Both the position numbers and the translations under genes were made by a program. This document shows, in pieces, positions 19,658-22,740 of a DNA stretch of 22,740 nucleotides. Numbering within the stretch: the first letter of the stretch is position 1; every line of letters starts with the position of its first letter. The stretch comes from Spirogloea muscicola (lineage: Eukaryota > Streptophyta > Zygnematophyceae > Spirogloeales > Spirogloeaceae): the NCBI GenBank assembly GCA_009602725.1, contig WELB01000004.1:1320279-1343018 (forward strand), in the 5' to 3' direction. The notes beneath the pieces are model-generated. The model ran no database searches, was not told the DNA's origin, and saw only the letters and a list, made by a program, of their open reading frames with translations.

Positions 19658-22186
19658 TCAACCGGCAAAACTACCCCACTCATCCTCACGCAGCCCTGGG
19701 GCCTGCGGTACGGTGGTCCCGAGCGTCGAAAATGAGGTAGCAAAGGTACCCCACTCATCATCATCAATAACGCTGCCGGCTTTTACACTAGCAGCAGGAT
19801 CTGCAGCCGGAAGTGGCGCCATCACCTTGGCCTTCAGGAAGTTACCCTTGTCCTCTTTGAAGTCCAGGCCTTCATGAGGCAGCGCTCCTGCTGTAAGGTT
19901 GGCCGATTGTGAGTCAGCCGCTGCCTGCCTGCTGATTGATATGTCCTGCATATCGAGTGCGAAGACTGCTTCTAGCACCGGAAGGGCCTCGCCAAACTTG
20001 CCGTTCTCGAGCTGCGACCCCATGGGCTGAGAATAAGTTGGTGGTGATGGCCCTTGGCTGATGGTGGTGGTAGCATCCACTGCTGCTGCAGGGCCTGCGA
20101 AGTCGCCCCACTGATCGATGTCGCTGTCATTGGTCGCTACCTCCGCAACCGCCTCCATCACTGAGCCTGCCGCAGACGGCGCAGTGAATGCGCCCCACTC
20201 GTCTTCGTCGTCAAAGCCCTTGCTGTCACCCTCAGGGTTGGCGGCAGCTTCACCACTTGGTGTCGCTGGTCCGCCAATGGCTTGCTGCTGCGTCAGCCGT
20301 GCCGCAGCGAGGGGTTTCCAGAAGTCATCACCGAACTCGTCCTCAACCGTGTCAGGGACGAGTACAGGCAGGCTTCTGTCATTGTCGGGCTCTGTCATGA
20401 CCGGCACACCAGGCGGTCCTCCAAAACTCTCCGACTTGCTGCCATCCTCGCTGCTGTTCCTGCTGAGCAGTGCATCCTCTGCTGGCAGTGCCAAGTCAGC
20501 TGTGATCGGCCCCACATCACCCGCAACAGGAACTTGTGGAGAAGGGCGCTCATGAGCGGGGGCAGCCAAGATCACATTGCTGCCGTCAACTTCTCCTAGC
20601 TCATCGTCACTGCCACCGCCAGCACTATTATTGAGCAAGTGCAATGGGGTGCTCGTAGCCTTGGTGAACGCCACCTCTGTGTCGTTGCCAGTTCCTCCCT
20701 CAAGGGGCTTGCTGCCACCACCGCTGCTTCCATTGTCAGGCGGGGTCCACTCAAAGGTCCCCCAGACATCGTCGTCGTCGTTGGCGCCGCCACCCCCCTC
20801 GTCCAGCTCAAGGCCCTGTGTATTGGCGAAGCCAGGCTGGGGCATTGCTTCAGGGAGGGCCACTCTTTGCCCTTCCACAGGACCGGTGGTGGCGGCAATT
20901 TGGCCGCCAACATCAGCTGTCGGCGCCTCAACAAAACCGTCCCAATCGGCGTCATCATCCACGTCATGTCCTCTCTCTGTGAGGGTCCCAGGCATCGGCG
21001 GCAGGGCTGCAGTCGTCAATGGCGCCAATAAGGCAGGCCCTTCTGGCGCTGGCTCAACGAGACCACCCCATTCGTTCTTGCCGCCGCCGCCGTCCAGCTC
21101 AAGGCCCTGTGTGGTGGCGACGCCAGGCTGGGGCATTGCTTCAGAGAGGGCCATTCTTTCCCCTTCCACAGGATCAGTGATGGCAGGAATCTGGCCGCCA
21201 ACACCGGCTGTCGGCGCCTCAACAAAACCGTCCCAATCGGCATCATCATCTACGTCATTCTTGCTCTCTGTGAGGGTGCCGGGCAATGGCGGCAGGGCTG
21301 CAGTCGTCAGTGGCGCCGATGAGGCAGGCCCTCCTGGCGTTGGCTCGATGAAACCGCCCCAATCGTTCGTGTCCACACTACCAAGATCGACAGCTTCCAG
21401 CGGCCCCACTGAGACGGCGGCAGCGTCCATGGCCGGCCATCCATCGCCATCGTTGGCCTCCTCAAAAGCTTGTGCCTGGTAAGGGGTGTGATAGCTGGGC
21501 TGGAATTCAGTGTAGGACCCACCCTCGACACCGGCGCTCACAACACCGCCAGCACCGCCGTCACTGGTACCATCATCGGCAGCAGTGTTAGGCCAGTTGG
21601 GCGTCGGCGCCGGCGAGAATCCAAGGAGGTCCTCAACGCTCATGACCGCTGCTGAGTGCGTTCCTTGCGATGTCTGGCCGGCATTGTTGGAAGGCGGCAG
21701 TTGGCCAAAGAAGTCCAAGTCCAAGTCCGAGTCCACGGCCGCCGCCGCCACCTCCGCAGTTGTCGTCGACGGGCCAGCCTGCTGAGAGCTGCCGCCGCCC
21801 CAGGCCAGCAGGCCCCACGCCCAGCATCATTGACTCGTCAGGCAGGAGTTGATGCGTCGGGCAGCACTGTCATCTTGGCAGGCTGGCGGCAATGCGCGCG
21901 TCGAGGAGCCATGGGCTGGCGCGCCACCTGGCAATGGCAGCGAAGCTGTCAAAAGGGTCGGGACTCTCGCCGGCCGACAGCGGTGGTGCCACAGGGATGC
22001 CGGAGGCCGCCGTCCCCGGGAAGGAGAAGCTGCCGACCGCAGCAAATTGGTCGAAGTCATCGGCAGGCCGGCCTGCCGCTGCTGCCGCCTCTGATGGCGT
22101 ATCGCCGGCCAACCCGCCCGCGCCCGTCGCCTGCTGCAGGGGTCCCTCCTCCTGCGAGCCACCGCCAGTGCTGGACCGCTGATGGC
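19658..22186 (-). CDS. Acidic disordered protein with repeated W-G-x-F motifs, probable clathrin-adaptor ear ligand (5' end missing)
   Basis: Two minus-strand exons are supported: 22186-21928 and 21788-19658, joined by a 139-base GT-AG intron (GCC AG|GTGGCG to GGCGGCAG|C). They give about 795 residues without an ATG near the front, so at least one 5' exon is missing. The product is almost wholly low-complexity Ala/Gly/Pro/Asp/Glu. It carries DDFDQF, DPFDSF, LDFFGQL, DLLGF and then W motifs: DWGGF, DWDGF, EWGGL, DWDGF, VWGTF, EWGAF, QWGDF, EWGTF and EWGSF, the last ending the protein (EWGSFAG-stop). An aromatic-G-D/E/P-aromatic motif is the known ligand for gamma-adaptin and GGA ear domains (as in gamma-synergin and aftiphilin), and QWGDF fits exactly. 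A role in AP-1/GGA or AP-2 trafficking is therefore inferred. No folded domain is visible. A 97-residue segment is tandemly duplicated. Confidence 0.7.
20770..21351 (-). repeat. Two-copy 291-bp in-frame tandem duplication within the W-G-x-F gene
   Basis: Identical landmarks recur exactly 291 bases apart: GTCCAGCTCAAGGCCCTGTG at 20801 and 21092, and ACAAAACCGTCCCAATCGGC at 20931 and 21222 (plus-strand reading). The unit is 97 codons, in frame, and carries DWDGFVEAPT, PQPG and TTAALPP-PGTL. Divergence is mostly single substitutions, so the duplication is fairly recent. Outer limits are approximate. Confidence 0.9.
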
Positions 22187-22360
22187 CTGCGCAGCGGGCA
22201 AGCCGACCAGCGGCCTAGGACACGCTGGCTGCCGCTCGCAAGGGCCCGAGGCAGCCAGCGCTGTGTGGAGCTACAATTGCTCTGGCCATGGGGTGGTGGA
22301 CAGACCTCCCTGAAGTTCTGACCCGCCCTCAAAAGCCCGCACCCTAACCGTAATCCTAAG

Positions 22361-22662
22361 CCTTGAACATGCGAAGTAAGCCATGTGTGGAAGAGCAACT
22401 GAGCGGCGGCGGCGGCGGTGTTACCAGCGGAAGCTGGCACCCTGTCCTAGACCCTTGACCGAGCTAAGTAAGGCTTAGGGTTGAGAGATAGGGTTCAGGA
22501 TCTAGGGGGTTGGGTTTAAGGGTTTAGAGTACAGGGTTTACGGTTCAGTGTAGGACAGCAATTGGGCGGCGGCGTGCAACTGCGGAAGCTAGCACCCAAA
22601 TCCGAAACCCTTGAACAAGCGAAGCAAGGCATGTAAGGGATAGCGCAATTGGGCGGCGGCAA
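22361..22662. repeat. Degenerate tandem repeats, subtelomere-like
   Basis: The block CCTTGAAC-x-x-GCGAAGYAAG-x-CATGT recurs at 22361 and 22609, with a diverged form at 22452. The companion block AGCAAYTG-GCGGCGGC...GCGGAAGCTRGCACCC recurs at about 22393 and 22557, and its first half appears again near 22645. Order is conserved, so these are diverged copies of one unit of roughly 100-160 bases. Confidence 0.6.
22474..22546 (+). repeat. Degenerate TTTAGGG-like (telomere-type) words
   Basis: Within about 70 bases there are TTAGGGTTG, ATAGGGTTC, GGGGTTGGGTTTAAGGGTTTAG and ACAGGGTTTACGG. These resemble decayed plant/algal telomere repeats (TTTAGGG). A CCCTAACC word in the opposite orientation lies at 22342. 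This could be an interstitial telomere relic or subtelomere; perfect tandem TTTAGGG copies are absent. Confidence 0.55.
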
Positions 22663-22740
22663 TTGCGCACCTGGAGGCCGAGCGCGGCGAGGAGGTGGCG
22701 GCGGGCGAGCGAGGCGGCCCAGCGGGCGCGCGCGGCGCCG

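Larger units (their letters stand above)
22187..22740. other. Right-edge region, repeats and GC-rich end
   Basis: No gene could be assigned. An upstream exon of the W-G-x-F gene is expected here or beyond the window; in frame with the first supported exon, a TAG lies just upstream of 22200. From 22340 the sequence is repetitive (separate entries). The last ~75 bases are very GC-rich and open in a plus frame (AHLEAERGEEVAAGERGG), which may be the edge of another exon but is too short to call. Confidence 0.4.

Noticed and set aside
20577-21482. 301-codon plus-strand open frame
   Set aside because: It is antisense to the W-G-x-F gene. Its Ser/Pro-rich composition follows from the Ala/Gly/Asp-rich coding strand, and it has no domain.
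1-22740. A novel multi-gene defence, biosynthetic or mobile system
   Set aside because: The genes are monocistronic, intron-bearing and of unrelated housekeeping families; no integrase, transposase, nuclease array or clustered pathway is present.

Overview
The window is eukaryotic nuclear DNA, most likely from a green alga. The evidence is short GT-AG introns every 100-300 bases, proteins closest in pattern to land-plant families (a ZIP carrier of the Arabidopsis At3g08650 type, a single AP2/ERF domain factor, a plant-like SUMO E1 subunit, CLASP), GC-rich 5' ends with CCG runs, and TTTAGGG-like words near the right edge. The taxon is an inference from family resemblance; no marker gene is present. 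Nothing is prokaryotic, and I see no operon, CRISPR array, phage or complete transposon.

Layout. (1) 388-3385, plus: a multi-exon ZIP-family metal transporter, 5' end unresolved. (2) 4257-5724, minus: a two-exon AP2/ERF transcription factor, convergent with the transporter. (3) 5725-7585: a 1.9 kb gap with at least three degenerate repeat copies. (4) 7586-11814, minus: the catalytic subunit of the SUMO-activating enzyme (SAE2/UBA2), ten exons, 686 residues, with one GC-AG intron. (5) 11815-12390: a compact GC-rich divergent promoter with E2F-like, G-box and CRE-like words. (6) 12391-18839, plus: a CLASP microtubule-associated protein, 15 exons, 1271 residues. (7) 18840-19657: a convergent gap with two weak orphan exons. 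(8) 19658-22186, minus: a disordered acidic protein with about nine W-G/D-x-F/L motifs, apparently an adaptor-ear ligand, with an internal 291-base tandem duplication; 5' exons not found. (9) 22340-22662: repeats carrying degenerate telomere-like words.

I assembled the exons by hand. All listed junctions keep reading phase, and SAE2, CLASP and the transporter keep their family motif order across them. The genes do not form a pathway. The one functional link suggested by layout is the shared SAE2/CLASP promoter, whose E2F-like sites would fit cell-cycle expression of a SUMO E1 subunit and a mitotic/cortical microtubule regulator. I found no convincing new multi-gene system. The least ordinary items are the W-G-x-F repeat protein, the two-fold internal symmetry of the transporter, and a CLASP that starts at its TOG2-type domain.
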